64,000 bases of DNA from Dimorphilus gyrociliatus (Eukaryota; Annelida; Polychaeta; Dinophilidae), in assembly GCA_904063045.1 (NCBI GenBank), contig CAJFCJ010000026.1:1-64000 (forward strand). Reading direction: 5' to 3'. The notes below the pieces were generated by a model, which ran no database searches, had not been told where the DNA came from, and was given only the letters and a program-made list of their open reading frames with translations. Shown in pieces: positions 35,851 through 47,363 of the stretch. The position numbers were made by a program, and so were the translations under genes. Within the stretch, counting starts at the first letter, position 1. Each line of letters opens with the position of its first letter.

Positions 35851-37830
35851 ATGAATGAATCTCTAGACGTTCTTATAAGCCATTCTAAAGAGGATATAAA
35901 ACACGCCGAATATATTGCAGGTATGATATATATTTGCAGAAAGAATTAGAAATCATATAAATCATGACAATTGTTTACAAAGAGAGTTTATTTTTAATCC
36001 AAGAAATGCAAGCTTTTTCTTGAATATTATAATATTAATTCAATCAATAAGACCATTATATATATATATATATATATGCATTATATAAATTAGTCAGAAA
36101 ACAAAAATATCCAAAATCGAGAGGTAAGTATATAATTAACTGCTTTTTGCTCTTTCAACATCCAAACGCTTTCTTTTTTAAGAAGTTACCATAGTAACGA
36201 AAGGTATGTCTTTCTTCCTAAACAGATGGACTCAACAAATCAGGTATTGTGGCTTATCATTCTGCTATAGACTCGGCGACTGTAAAATCTGGACTACAAA
36301 AAAATGATGCTATTGTTAAGGCTAAGGTAATAAAAAATATCTCTATACAGCATATAGAGTCTTATAAATATGTATATTACAATATAGATATTTACAAATG
36401 TATTTATAGCATCATACTGTAAAATCCTTATTTTTACCAAGGAAAAATATAAAGCCAACATTCATATCCAAATATAATTTCAATACTAATTTCTTTTATT
36501 CCTTTTTTTTTAATTATCCTTAAGGTATTCCTTCTCATACTCAGCCCGTATTCGACTAAAGATGAGAGATTGAAAGACGAAGTTGCTTTGGCCTACATTT
36601 CGAATAAACCCGTTTTTCCAATTGCTCTTAAACATTACAGTGCATTAGCTGGTGATATGGATAGTGCTCTGTGAGTTTCGATTTTTCTATAATAATGTAA
36701 ATATAGTTGTGAGAATTGTTTTTCTTTAACCGGGGTCGATAATAGGAAATTGATGTTAGCAAAAATAAATTGGACATTCTTAACAAACAAAACTTCTCCG
36801 CAAGACACTATTGACGAGTTAATAAGTCAAATCAAATACCAGTTAAAGAATATATCTGAGAGTCCTTCTACCCAAGCGACTGTTGATAAATTCGACGCTT
36901 TTCAAGGTTTAAACAAGAATAGAGAGAATAGAGAGGAAGACGACGAGAAAGCTAACAACATTCGTTCTGACTTTTGGCAAATTAATTTTCAGGATAAGAA
37001 CGAAATTCAATGGCAAGAGTTTCGTGATGCTTTCATAAAAGAGTACGAAGAGAAGATATGCAAAAACTTTGGTTTTGACAGAGTCAACTGGTTTTGTGAA
37101 CTCCTTTTTGACGATGTTTTTGAAAAGTCACTGTTAATAGAGAAAGCTGCCTATCAGAAATTTATAGGAGACAAAGAGTTTGTTAGCAAAGACACTTTTT
37201 ATCAAAGACTTCGAGATTACGGAATAGGCATGTTGGCTATGAAAGAGGTTTTTGACATGAAAAGTTCTGTAAGAATAACTGCTGTACAGAAACTAGGTTT
37301 TTCAATTATTATTATTTTTTGACGTTATGATATTGTAATTACATTTTTCTTTTTCTTCTTCTTTATATCAAAAGGTTCTTTCCAAACGATTTCTGTAAGA
37401 TCGGCTCTTCTTGATCTTACGTATGATAATGATCCCAACATAAGGGCGGTTTCCGCTTTGGGCCTCGCCAAGACTGGAAGAAAGGACGACTGGATTATAC
37501 GGAGGTTAACAAGTATGTTGAACGACAACGATAGAGTTGTTAGGGAGAGTGCGTGTCTAAGCTTGGGTCATATGAAATGTACAAAAGCAGTAAGCAATAT
37601 TATTGATGTATGGTAAGTTTACACTTTTCAATTTAAAAGATATTCAAATAAGAATATTCATTACTTTATTAATACGAAATTTATTATATTTCTTTTTATT
37701 AATTAGGCGTAATGACCCAATTAAACATGTTCGAGAAGCTGCTCAAGTTGCATTATCCAGAATGGGAGGCGAAGAGGCTAATAAGGCAATGAAAATGGTT
37801 GAAGTCTTATCAAATGAAATGAAAAATTGA
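35851..37830 (+). CDS. TIR-HEAT protein B, 409 aa
   Basis: Exons 35851-35920, 36226-36326, 36525-36670, 36746-37296, 37375-37612 and 37707-37830. Intron positions in the TIR part match paralogue A (exons of 101 and 146 nt here, 104 and 146 nt in A, same phases), confirming duplication. The TIR domain starts SLDVLISHSKED and continues GIVAYHSAID, VFLLILSPYS, LKDEVALAY and KPVFPIAL; the Glu of KDEVALAY is at the NADase catalytic position. The middle has DFWQINF and IQWQEFRDAF as in A. The C-terminal HEAT repeats read VSALGLAKTGR, RESACLSLGHMKC and REAAQVALSRMGG. No signal peptide. Transcribed divergently from A; probably the same function class. The start is the first ATG after two in-frame stops. 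Confidence 0.8.
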
Positions 37831-38106
37831 ATGAAAAGAAGGAAAGAGCGAAAAAACTGTTGGCATTAAACTATCTAAACTATTTATATTATTTTGTTGT
37901 GAATTTGAATAATAAACTGACAGTCGTTTTTAAATAGCACTCTATCCAAAATCTATTTCTAGTTTTTCTCTATTAAAAGCTATTATTACAACAATAGAAG
38001 AGTTATTGCTGCCATCTATCAGCGTTTTAACTGGTTTGGCAGTTGTCTATATACGCTCCGTATATTATACCTTATCTTGAATTATCGCTCAACAAGCATA
38101 TCTAAA
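37831..38106. promoter_or_regulatory. Short spacer and GCAT promoter
   Basis: 276 bases from the TIR-HEAT B stop to the GCAT start. It contains ctgccatcta at 38009-38018, the reverse complement of TAGATGGCAG seen in WSB intron 1, about 90 bases before the GCAT ATG. Confidence 0.4.
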
Positions 38107-40622
38107 ATGTTGTCTTTATCAGGCCGTAAGTACTGTTGATTAGTTAGAAATAGATAAATATCTACGATAAAAATAGTTTGAATCAATGCTAGTAAACGAT
38201 TTTGATAACTAGGTATCGCCAAGAGGCTCACTTCCTCAACCGCCTATAGTTCTCTCAAGGACATCCTAACAAAGGAACTGGATGGAATCAGAGAAGCTGG
38301 AACCTGGAAAACTGAGCGTGTTATTACAACTAAACAAGCTTCTGTCATAAAAGTTGCAGGAACCGAGGATAAAATTCTCAATTTTTGTGCAAATAACTAT
38401 TTAGGATTGTCGGTATGATTTAATTTTTCCATTAAATTAAATATAAAAATACCCTCCTTAAACTAAATGTTCGTTTTTTTTTCCTTCTTAGAGTCATCCA
38501 CAAGTTGTAGAAGCCGGGAAGAAAGCATTAGACAGTCACGGAGCGGGTCTAAGCTCTGTAAGATTTATATGTGGAACAACTGATTTACATATGGAATTAG
38601 AAGAGAAAATATCAAAATTTCATAATAGAGAAGATACAATCCTGTACGCTAGTTGTTTTGATGCTAATGCCGGCTTCTTTGAAACAATCTTGACAAAAGA
38701 CGATGCGGTTCTGTCTGACGCTTTAAATCATGCATCGATAATTGATGGAATTAGGTTGTGCAAAGCTAGAAAATATCGCTATATTCATAATGATTTAGAA
38801 GGTTTGAGTCTTTGTCATTTATTATCACGATTTTCAATTTATTTCTCTCTCCCTCTTTCTCTGTTTCCAAAAAAATAAAAAACAAACACAAATACAGATT
38901 TAGAGGAGAAGCTCAAAGAATCTCAAGATTGTCGAGTTAGATTAATTGTTACTGATGGAGTCTTCTCAATGGATGGTGATGTTGCCAAATTAGAGTTCGT
39001 ACACTGGAGATTAGTTTTTTCATGTATCATTTTATTTAATGAAGAAGTAATTTATTGTCAATGTCTTTTGTAGTAAAATTGTACAGTTGGCTGATAAGTA
39101 TAATAGTTTAGTTTTCATTGACGAATGTCACGCAACAGGATTCTTTGGCAAGACTGGACGGTTAGTTATAGTAATGAAATATTTAATTAGTAGGATAACT
39201 TCATTACGTTATCTGGCTTTATTGTATTTGGAAAAATTATAGGGGTACTGAAGAACATTTTAACATCAAAGTGGACGTTATCAATTCTACGTTGGGAAAA
39301 GCTCTTGGTGGCGCGGCTGGCGGATATACAACTGGCAAGAAAGAACTAATAACGCTTCTACGACAAAGGTCAAGGCCGTACCTTTTCTCTAATTCCCTAC
39401 CGCCGGCTGTTGTGGCGAGCGCCTCCAAGGTAACGCCACTTTGTTACAGAGATCATTCGAAAAAATCTACTTTATTTATATACGTATGCATGAAGAAAAT
39501 GCAACATTTCCATGCTGTCTAATGCATATTGTCTTAGGCAGTTCGTTACAAAGCTGAATATTTTAAGATTGTTACTTTCTATCCTGAAAATGACTCCACC
39601 AAACAAAGAAAGAAAGAAAACAAAAAAAAAACAATCAAGAAATTTATTATCATTGTCAAAAGATTTTAGAAATAGATAAATGGATGGGAAAAAAGGGAAA
39701 AAAAAATAGAGACAAAACCGATAGGCTAGCAAGCTCTCAGGCAGACAGGCAGATAGACAGACAAGTAGACAGGCAGAGAGGAACACCACGCACTCTCATA
39801 TATATATGTCTATATATATATATATATATATCTACGTACATACATGCAATTAAATATGTTATTCCAGCAAACGGATGTAAATATATATACCTTTATTTAT
39901 ATCCATTTAGTTGAATGAAAGTCATATATAGTTTTATAAATAAAAAAAAGTCTGCTTTAAAACTCATTTTCTTGGGATAAAAATATATGACTAGAATTAA
40001 TCAAAGGAAATATAAAATAACAATATCATCTATTGTATAAATCTTCTATTTATAATTATACAATTTGAATATAATGTACAGTATATTGTGTATATATTAA
40101 TATATATATATATATATATATACTAATATATAGCATAAAATGTCTATACTGTATATTTGATATTAAAGTAAATTATAGGCTTTTTCATTTTTGTTTGTTT
40201 TTTTTTTAGGTATTTGATCTTCTGATGGAGTCTAATGAAATAGCCGAAAGACTATCAGAAAATGTTGAGAGATTTAGAAGTCGAATGACCGAAGCTGGTT
40301 TCACTTTGAGCGGAGACAGATGCCATCCAATTGCCTCTGTTATGCTTGGTGATGCTCGTTTGTCTAGTGCTTTTGCTGATGAAATGCTTAGTAAGATCTT
40401 AGTTCCTATTCTCCCCTTTTCCCTCCCTCCTTTATTAATATACTATTCATCTTGTAATATTTTATAGATCGAGGTATATACGTAATTGGATTTAGTTATC
40501 CTGTCGTTCCGAAAGGCGCAGCAAGAATAAGAGTGCAACTCAGTGCGGCTCATTCTCTAGCGGAAGTTGATAGAGCAATTGATGCTTTCATCGACATTGG
40601 AAAACAACTAAAAGTTATATAA
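38107..40622 (+). CDS. GCAT: Glycine C-acetyltransferase (2-amino-3-ketobutyrate CoA ligase)
   Basis: Exons 38107-38125, 38213-38412, 38492-38801, 38898-38994, 39074-39160, 39243-39429, 40210-40390 and 40468-40622, all phase-consistent (411 residues). The start [15 protein letters not shown] is a basic, hydroxylated mitochondrial-targeting-like N-terminus. This fold-type I PLP enzyme of the alpha-oxoamine synthase family shows [49 protein letters not shown] and [11 protein letters not shown] with the Schiff-base Lys, then [17 protein letters not shown]. It converts 2-amino-3-oxobutanoate and CoA to glycine and acetyl-CoA in mitochondrial threonine breakdown. Length fits animal GCAT (about 419). 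The intron at 39430-40209 (780 bp) is unusually long and repeat-filled. Confidence 0.95.
39725..39785. repeat. Degenerate (CAGA)n / (GACA)n repeat in a GCAT intron
   Basis: Irregular cagacaggcagatagacagac-type tetranucleotides, followed by TA microsatellite at about 39805-39835. Confidence 0.75.
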
Positions 40623-40764
40623 TACAGATGGGTTAATGAATGAATACGTTGTTATTCTTATATTACTAATAAGTCCTTTATTAACATTCAATTATCTGGA
40701 GAATACAATCTATAAGCTAAGATATTATAACTTATTATTCAAATTTAGCATTCAAGTATCAGCA

Positions 40765-41572
40765 TTATCCTCTATCTTCATTTTCTTTATCCTTCTTCTT
40801 TTTATCCTTCTTCTTCTTCTTCTTCTTCTCTCCGTCCCTCTTGCGTTCTTTTTTAGGTTTGCTTGGCTGTAGTTCTGCAGTTCTCGGATCCATTGCGAGG
40901 TAATGCTTAAACGGACTCGTCTCTCTTTTACGTTTATGGGTTTTTGTAGCGAAAAACGTCGAAGCAATGACTTTACAATGATCCGGTAGCTTTTTAAAAC
41001 GGCAAAACAATTGTTAATTTAAAAATTCTTTAATTCTCTTTTTTAAACTTGTAACGTAATAGCAGTTATATTAAACTTGTTATTAATAAAGTAACTTACT
41101 GGTCCCGGTTGGAGGCGGAATCCTAACAGCTGAGATCCAGCTAGAGGATGAAATTCTTTTCCAGTTATGGGAGGCTTGTCAATGAGTGATCTTAGAGAGC
41201 TACAAGAGGAGAAGGAATATTTTACAAATATAAAAGTGTAAAGTAGATATGTAATAGGTAATTGAAGAGGTCATAAGTGAAAAGAAGAATTATATTACGG
41301 ATATACCTATTATCTTCGTTGCCTTTTGTATCGATTTTACCAGGTAGATTAGGTAGAAAACTACTCAATTCTTCTTTTAACTTCTTTCCTGACAATTTAT
41401 TCAAGGAATGTTCCAGGTTATAATAAGCCATCAAGTTAGTTGAGCCATTTTTTTCACTAGGTTCCGGTAAATCTTTCATTAAATGAAATGATTGCACAAT
41501 AGACGGTACTCGACCAAGTTGTATTGTTGTTTTTAGCGTTCCAGAGGAATCTTGACGATGTTGAAAGCTCAT
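40765..41572 (-). CDS. MED19: Mediator complex subunit 19, 196 aa
   Basis: Three minus-strand exons, 41572-41307, 41199-41100 and 40989-40765, joined in phases 2 and 0. Conserved MED19 blocks are present: FHLMKDLPEPSE, STNLMAYYNLEHSLNKL, LPGKIDTKG, SLRSLIDKPPITGKEFHPL and LLGFRLQPGPLPDHC. The C-terminal tail is very rich in Lys, as in other MED19 proteins. MED19 sits in the head/middle of Mediator and links transcription factors to RNA polymerase II. The start is the first ATG of the conserved frame. The stop lies 142 bases from the GCAT stop, a tight convergent pair. Confidence 0.95.
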
Positions 41573-41909
41573 ATTCCCATATATCTGCGTCTTTTTCTCT
41601 GGGAATTACACTCAATTGTAAAACATGAGATTGGCACTGCGCGAAAAACGAAATACTATAGATGACGCCACTATGTAAAAGACTCCTAGACTATTATCTC
41701 GTAACAAGAGAAAGGTATATTTCAAATTGATTTTCAACAAATTGACCAAAATATACGTAAAATGTTCTTTTGTGTATTTAAAAGTGCAAAAAAAAGAAAA
41801 ACGGATGAAAAAGTTACTTCTCTAATGAATAAAGTTTATTTATAGACATCGTATACTAATAATACAATTTCGCATCGCAGGCATACAAAAACACGTTCGG
41901 CTTATTCTC

Positions 41910-41949
<40 letters not shown>

Positions 41950-42329
41950 CTTTTAAAGCATCTTCAATTTCTTCTTTTAGAAAGGAAATTATCAAACCAT
42001 TGGAAGAGAATTAGCCAATAATTCTTTCGTATCAGTGTTAGAATAGGCTTACGAAGTCACTGTCACACGCACAAAGATTTCGAATAAATATCGTCTTTGA
42101 GCGTATGCAGTAACATTGGTAAAGCTATTAAATTTTCTGAATTGTTATCATATTTCACAAGTCGGAAGATATTTTCAGGAAGAGAGAGAATGATTATTCG
42201 TTCTTCAATTCTGTTGAAAAAAAAGGAAAAGAGGAGAAAAATTACGAAATTATTAGATAAATTTTAGAAAAAAGATAGTTTATTATTGTTGAAAAGTTGA
42301 TTTCTTCAAGTAGAGTTGCATTGATTAAT

Positions 42330-42660
42330 ATGGACTAGAATATCCGGACGCCGGAGAGACCGTCACCAACGCTGTCTGAAGCCCAACTCAGACAACGTCG
42401 AATCATGGGAAAGGCGGCAACGAAATAGCTTTGGCGGAAATACGTCATAGTGACGTTTTTGTGACGCTCTTTAAGGAAAGACCATGTAGGAGGTTTTATT
42501 TATAGTTGCAGACGTAATGTTTTTCATTGAGCGCTTACGTCAGTACGATTTTTGGGTTTGTTTCTTGCCATATAAAAATAGCCATCTAATCATCGTAAAT
42601 ACAGTTATAAAAGCAGCTTTTCTACAAAAGGAGTGCACATCAACTGAACGAGAATTAATC
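42330..42660 (+). promoter_or_regulatory. Promoter-like island with bZIP sites and TATA box, no gene attached
   Basis: Less AT-rich than its surroundings. It has tacgtca (42441), tgacgt (42451), tgacgc (42462) and ttacgtca (42535), a cluster of CRE/ATF-type half sites, then tataaaag at 42606-42613 with an initiator-like acatcaact about 30 bases on. A perfect 6-bp inverted repeat gtctga...tcagac lies at 42374-42393. No coding frame follows on the plus strand within 1.5 kb, so the transcript, if any, may be noncoding. Confidence 0.35.
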
Positions 42661-42924
42661 AGTCATTTTTAATTATAGTAAATTTAATCGAAGGTTGATA
42701 ATTTTATACTTTTAAGCTTATGTAATAAATAGCATAACAACTTAAAAATCCTATAATCTGTATATATACAGTATATATTTATATATATTTATATAGAGTA
42801 TATATATGTATATATATATATATATATAAGTAAAATCAACTGTTATAACCTTCGGGGAATTTTCTAGTAAATACAGGAATAAAATCTCAATATACAAGGA
42901 CATTTATTCCTTCATTAAAAAAGA

Positions 42925-42971
<47 letters not shown>
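42925..42971. repeat. Compound (CT)n(TA)n microsatellite
   Basis: About ten CT units pass directly into about 13 TA units. Confidence 0.85.
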
Positions 42972-42978
<7 letters not shown>

Positions 42979-43328
42979 ATATTCTCAATATAGTATTTTA
43001 CCACCTAGTGTCAAAGTATTCTCTCTCTCATTTTGCGAAGTAACAAAAAAAAAATTTTACCAGTTTTTTTTTCTCTTTCTTCGATAGATTTTTGAAAAAC
43101 GCATTAATTTTTATTTCACGGCATATTTAACATAATAATTATGTAACAAAAATAACAAGAACTAAAAATTATTAATACAATTTTGTTATATCAAGTACGT
43201 GACGTATAATAAATACTTTTTTCCAATGAAATTATCTTTTTTATGTATATTCATTACATTTATATATTTAGAAATATTTCATATATAAATATAAATATAT
43301 ATATGTATATATATATTAATATATATAT

Positions 43329-43380
43329 ACATACACACATACATACATACATACATACATATACATACATACAAACACAC
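43329..43380. repeat. (CATA)n tetranucleotide microsatellite
   Basis: Tandem catacatacata units flanked by TA and CA repeats. Confidence 0.85.
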
Positions 43381-44217
43381 TGTGTATATATATAATATAT
43401 ATGTAAGCAGTTATAATAATTAATACAATATCATTTTACACTGAGGCATCTTGAAACTGTAACGCATCACAGACATTGGCTAACGAGGGTAATCCGTGAG
43501 AAACTTTCCCAATGGAAGCTGTCGTTATCTATAGTATAACCTTTCTGTTTCTTAGTATAAATAACAAAAAATTCACAGGGATAACTATATTCCAATATCA
43601 TTTAAACGATTAATCAATTCTTCCTAAACAATACTTGATCATTGATAGTTTAAAAGTAGTTAAAATAATGTCATGAATTTATCTATATATATATGCTGCA
43701 GTATTTTTATATACGTTTAGAAAGAAAAGACATATATACATATACAGTATATCTTTCATTATGTGTTAATTATGTCTTTCCTTGGAATTAAAAAGAGAAT
43801 AATTAGTTCAATAATATTACATATGACAAGTGCAAGGCTTATGCCTTTGCCAATGCTTAGAATTATATAGATAATTGAGTAAATAATAAACACGATTCAA
43901 GGTTATACCATAGATAATAACTATTTACCCTTTTTGAAAAAAAAAATGAAAAATAAATCCCGGTTAGTTATTTAGGACGGCAAATGAGAACTAGTTCATT
44001 CTTTCATGTTAAAATATTAGAAAATCAAAATTTTTTGTACGATATTAAAATTATCCATCTGTCCTATCTTTGTTTTTTTTTATGCTTTTGTTGTTAATAT
44101 TATTATTATTGTCATCATCAACTTGTTTATTTTGAATTTTCTATGTAGTTTTTCTTTTTTTTTCTTCCAAAAAATATTCTTCTCTTTTTCTTTCAGTAAA
44201 AAAAAAACTTGTTTGTT

Positions 44218-47200
44218 TTACATGACAGTACAGTTCACCTTTTTCAATTGTTCATCAATCTCTTCGTCGTCAGCCGATTGTTGCTCTTTACCGGAAATAT
44301 CTGGCATAAATTGTTTTGGATCTAGACCTTGTTGTTCGTAAAAGAGCATATAAGCCGTATTCTTATCGATCGAACTCTCCGGAACTTCCTATAGAATAGG
44401 AAAATAAAATAGGCAAATTATTTAGAGATCAGTTTTTATGTTAGGAAACGAAATCCGATTCGTGAAAACTTACCTTACAGCTACTATCGTTATAGCAGTA
44501 CCATTTACCATTAGTGTTCTTGGCGTACGAAACGTAATGACCCCCAGTAATCATTCCACTATGGCACTGAAATTGAGACGAAAGCGTTAAAAGCAAGGTT
44601 TGGCAGAGCTAAAGAAGAAAAAGAGTAGGCAATATATATATTTTTTTATACATACCGATAAGGCATATAGATTATATTTTGGTCGTTCCAGTCTATTCGC
44701 ATCTCTATTTACATCTTTATCATCTGGCGTATCATTCGTATCACCGTTTGAGTTTATCGCCTTGCAGGAACCACTATACATCCAAGGATCGAAGTCTCTA
44801 AGGGGAAAATTTACTATTTTGTGCGATTTGACAAATTTTCCATTTGTTCCGTCGACGTGAACAAAACGCTTTAGATGAACAATTAGAATAGGTGGTAATT
44901 TCCACAAATGAAGTTCTTTATTAGCGAACTTGTTTTTTTTACATTTTGGACAAAGCCACTTATCGGTATCTGGCAAAACTTCAATTTTGGTAAACGCTTT
45001 TAGGCAGGCGTCCAGGTCAATTGGCTCAGTTTGTGATTTCCTAGCTGCGGCGACTGATTCGTGGTCAGTGGACGCCTTTTCCTGTGAAGATTGGTAGCGC
45101 AAATGTAAGGCGTTAGGCTCCCAGTCAATAGCTAAGTAACGGCAAGTAACAGTTTGGAGGGGAGGTTCAAAAGGTTCATCGTCCGAGGTAACCTCACAAC
45201 CTTTACAGAACATATACCATTCGCAGCGATCACAATATGTCCCGTCCCGACTTACCGTTTTCAAAGTAAACGGATATTTTTTTGCGTCATCTCCGTTCAG
45301 TGCATGATTAAAAGAATGATTTAGCTTATTTGGCTGCGAAACCAGTCGCGACATCTGTTTCATAACTTTTTCATATAATTCCTTCTTCGTAGTAGACTCA
45401 TTGTACGCTATAATTAGCGGTGTACCAAATAAATTAGGACGGCTTTTCGAATATGCCAGGAAGAAAACTTCTTGTCGCAACATTTTCCTATGCATGGCAA
45501 CGACGTAGTGACCAGAGTACGAGTTAGATACCTGTTGAGAATCAGTTTGCGCCCCCTGCACTATTAAAGGTGGAATGTATGTGCTTGAACAGTTTTCGTC
45601 CAGGGACTTCCATGAGCTGGGAGTTGGTGCGTTAACCGGCGGTAAACCGTTAGCCACCGTATTAAGTGCACTTTGCCTCTGCAGGGATGGTGAGTTGACC
45701 AAACTCGCTAGGGGTTTGAAACTGCTTGGCGGAAGTTCGTATGCATAAAGGAGACTGCCGTTTAAGGATTTGAGTTTATCTCTTTCGTGGGGAATGTTCT
45801 AAAATATTATTATAATAATAATCAATAGAAAGGAGAAGAGTAGAAGAGAAGAGAAGAGAAGAGAAATTTAGATTTAAACTTACTTTAATCATTGAGTTAT
45901 ATACTTCAACTAATAGCAGTTGATTTGGTGGGATTTGACAAAGTTTTGATAATTCCTTTTTCAAGGTATCATATTTTTCATCAACATCCAAACGTAGGCC
46001 GTATTTTATGGGTAATGAACCGTCTTTTTGAATAACTAAAATTTCCAAATGCAAGTAATTTTCCATAGGCAAAGGCAAACTAAGGAATGTAAGGGGATCG
46101 AATTTTACGGACGAATATTTGCATTCTGGACATTGGAGTCGACTTCGGAGTTGACCGTGAAAGAGATCAATTATTATTGACCTATTCCTCATTAAATAAT
46201 AATTCCACGATTCTTCGGCAACTTCGTCGTCGGGTCTTCCATCTGAATCTTTAAGTTCAATAAAAGGTTTATCCTGAACTCTATTAAGATCCTCGTGTAA
46301 ACCATCCAAAAAGAATTGTAATAATTCTTGTGAATCTTGTTGTTGAAAACTATTAAATCTCGGAGCGTATTTTGATATGGTATACTGTTAAGTTTAGGAA
46401 GATACTTTTAATAATTTTTTACAAATATACAAAATCTATTTTTATCTTACTCTTAATTTCAGCGGTGCAATTGTCTTTGCCGTACCGGACCATAACGATT
46501 CTACTAATTCACCATATGCGCTAGCGATATGACCCTTCATTCCAAGAACATTTGTCTTATTCAATTCATATCGGTGTTTATGACTAGTGAAGTATTCTTT
46601 TAAAATTTTTGTATTACTAACGCATTGTACAGCTGAATTCAAGAAGCAAGTATTTCCTAAATTATTTAAACCCGTAGCTCCATGTTCAGTATTAACAACT
46701 GGTTTTTTCTCCCCATTTACCTTGCTTCTAGCCAATTGTAACATTTCTTCTGGCCATGTCAGGTCTTTATTTCTTACTATTTTTAGATTAAGTTACGTTA
46801 TGTTATTTATGTAAATAACGTCTATAATTTAATAATTTATTACCTTCTATTAGAATCTCCATTCCATCGGTAATTTCGGCTTGTTCAACAGTAGCTTCTT
46901 CATCTTCTAATAGCGTTAAATTAGCCTGCATCTAATAGGACAAAAGTATTAAAATAAATTTATAAATTTATTGCCTAAATTCTTTTGTTTCTAAAAATAA
47001 ATAACAATAAAAAACAAAAAGTAAAGCTTACCTCGTCGCGGTATTTCCATAATCGAATATCCTCTCTCGATGTACGAAGCCGATTCGAGAGGAAATCAAG
47101 TAATTGACGAATGCTATGGTGTCTACTAAAAGAGGCAGTATGGGCCAAAAATCTTTTAGGTTGAGCAGCTGGAGAATTAAAACCAGCAGCATCTAAGGAA

Positions 47201-47331
47201 ATGAATCAAAAGTACGTTGTATAAGTTAATTAATGAAGAACAAAATGTCGTACAATTAAGAGTAGAACAAAATTTTGTATACAGATATTATATACATTAT
47301 ACAGGTATTAAACTCATATATATACACATAC

Positions 47332-47363
<32 letters not shown>

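Larger units (their letters stand above)
41573..44217. other. Gene-free region with microsatellites
   Basis: 2.6 kb with no coding exon on either strand. It includes (CT)n at about 41910-41942 and 42925-42944, TA arrays at 42945-42970 and around 43290-43320, a CATA/CATACA tetranucleotide block at about 43329-43380, and the promoter-like island listed separately (42330-42660). The right end is 3' untranslated sequence of USP32. Confidence 0.5.

Noticed and set aside
36090-36124. Extra mini-exon between TIR-HEAT B exons 35851-35920 and 36226-36326
   Set aside because: It has acceptor- and donor-like edges, but including it breaks the frame, and the TIR alignment with paralogue A is continuous without it.
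40752-40967. Arg-rich minus-strand frame at the MED19 3' end
   Set aside because: Shifted frame of the Lys-rich MED19 tail; the phase-correct frame gives the known MED19 C-terminus.
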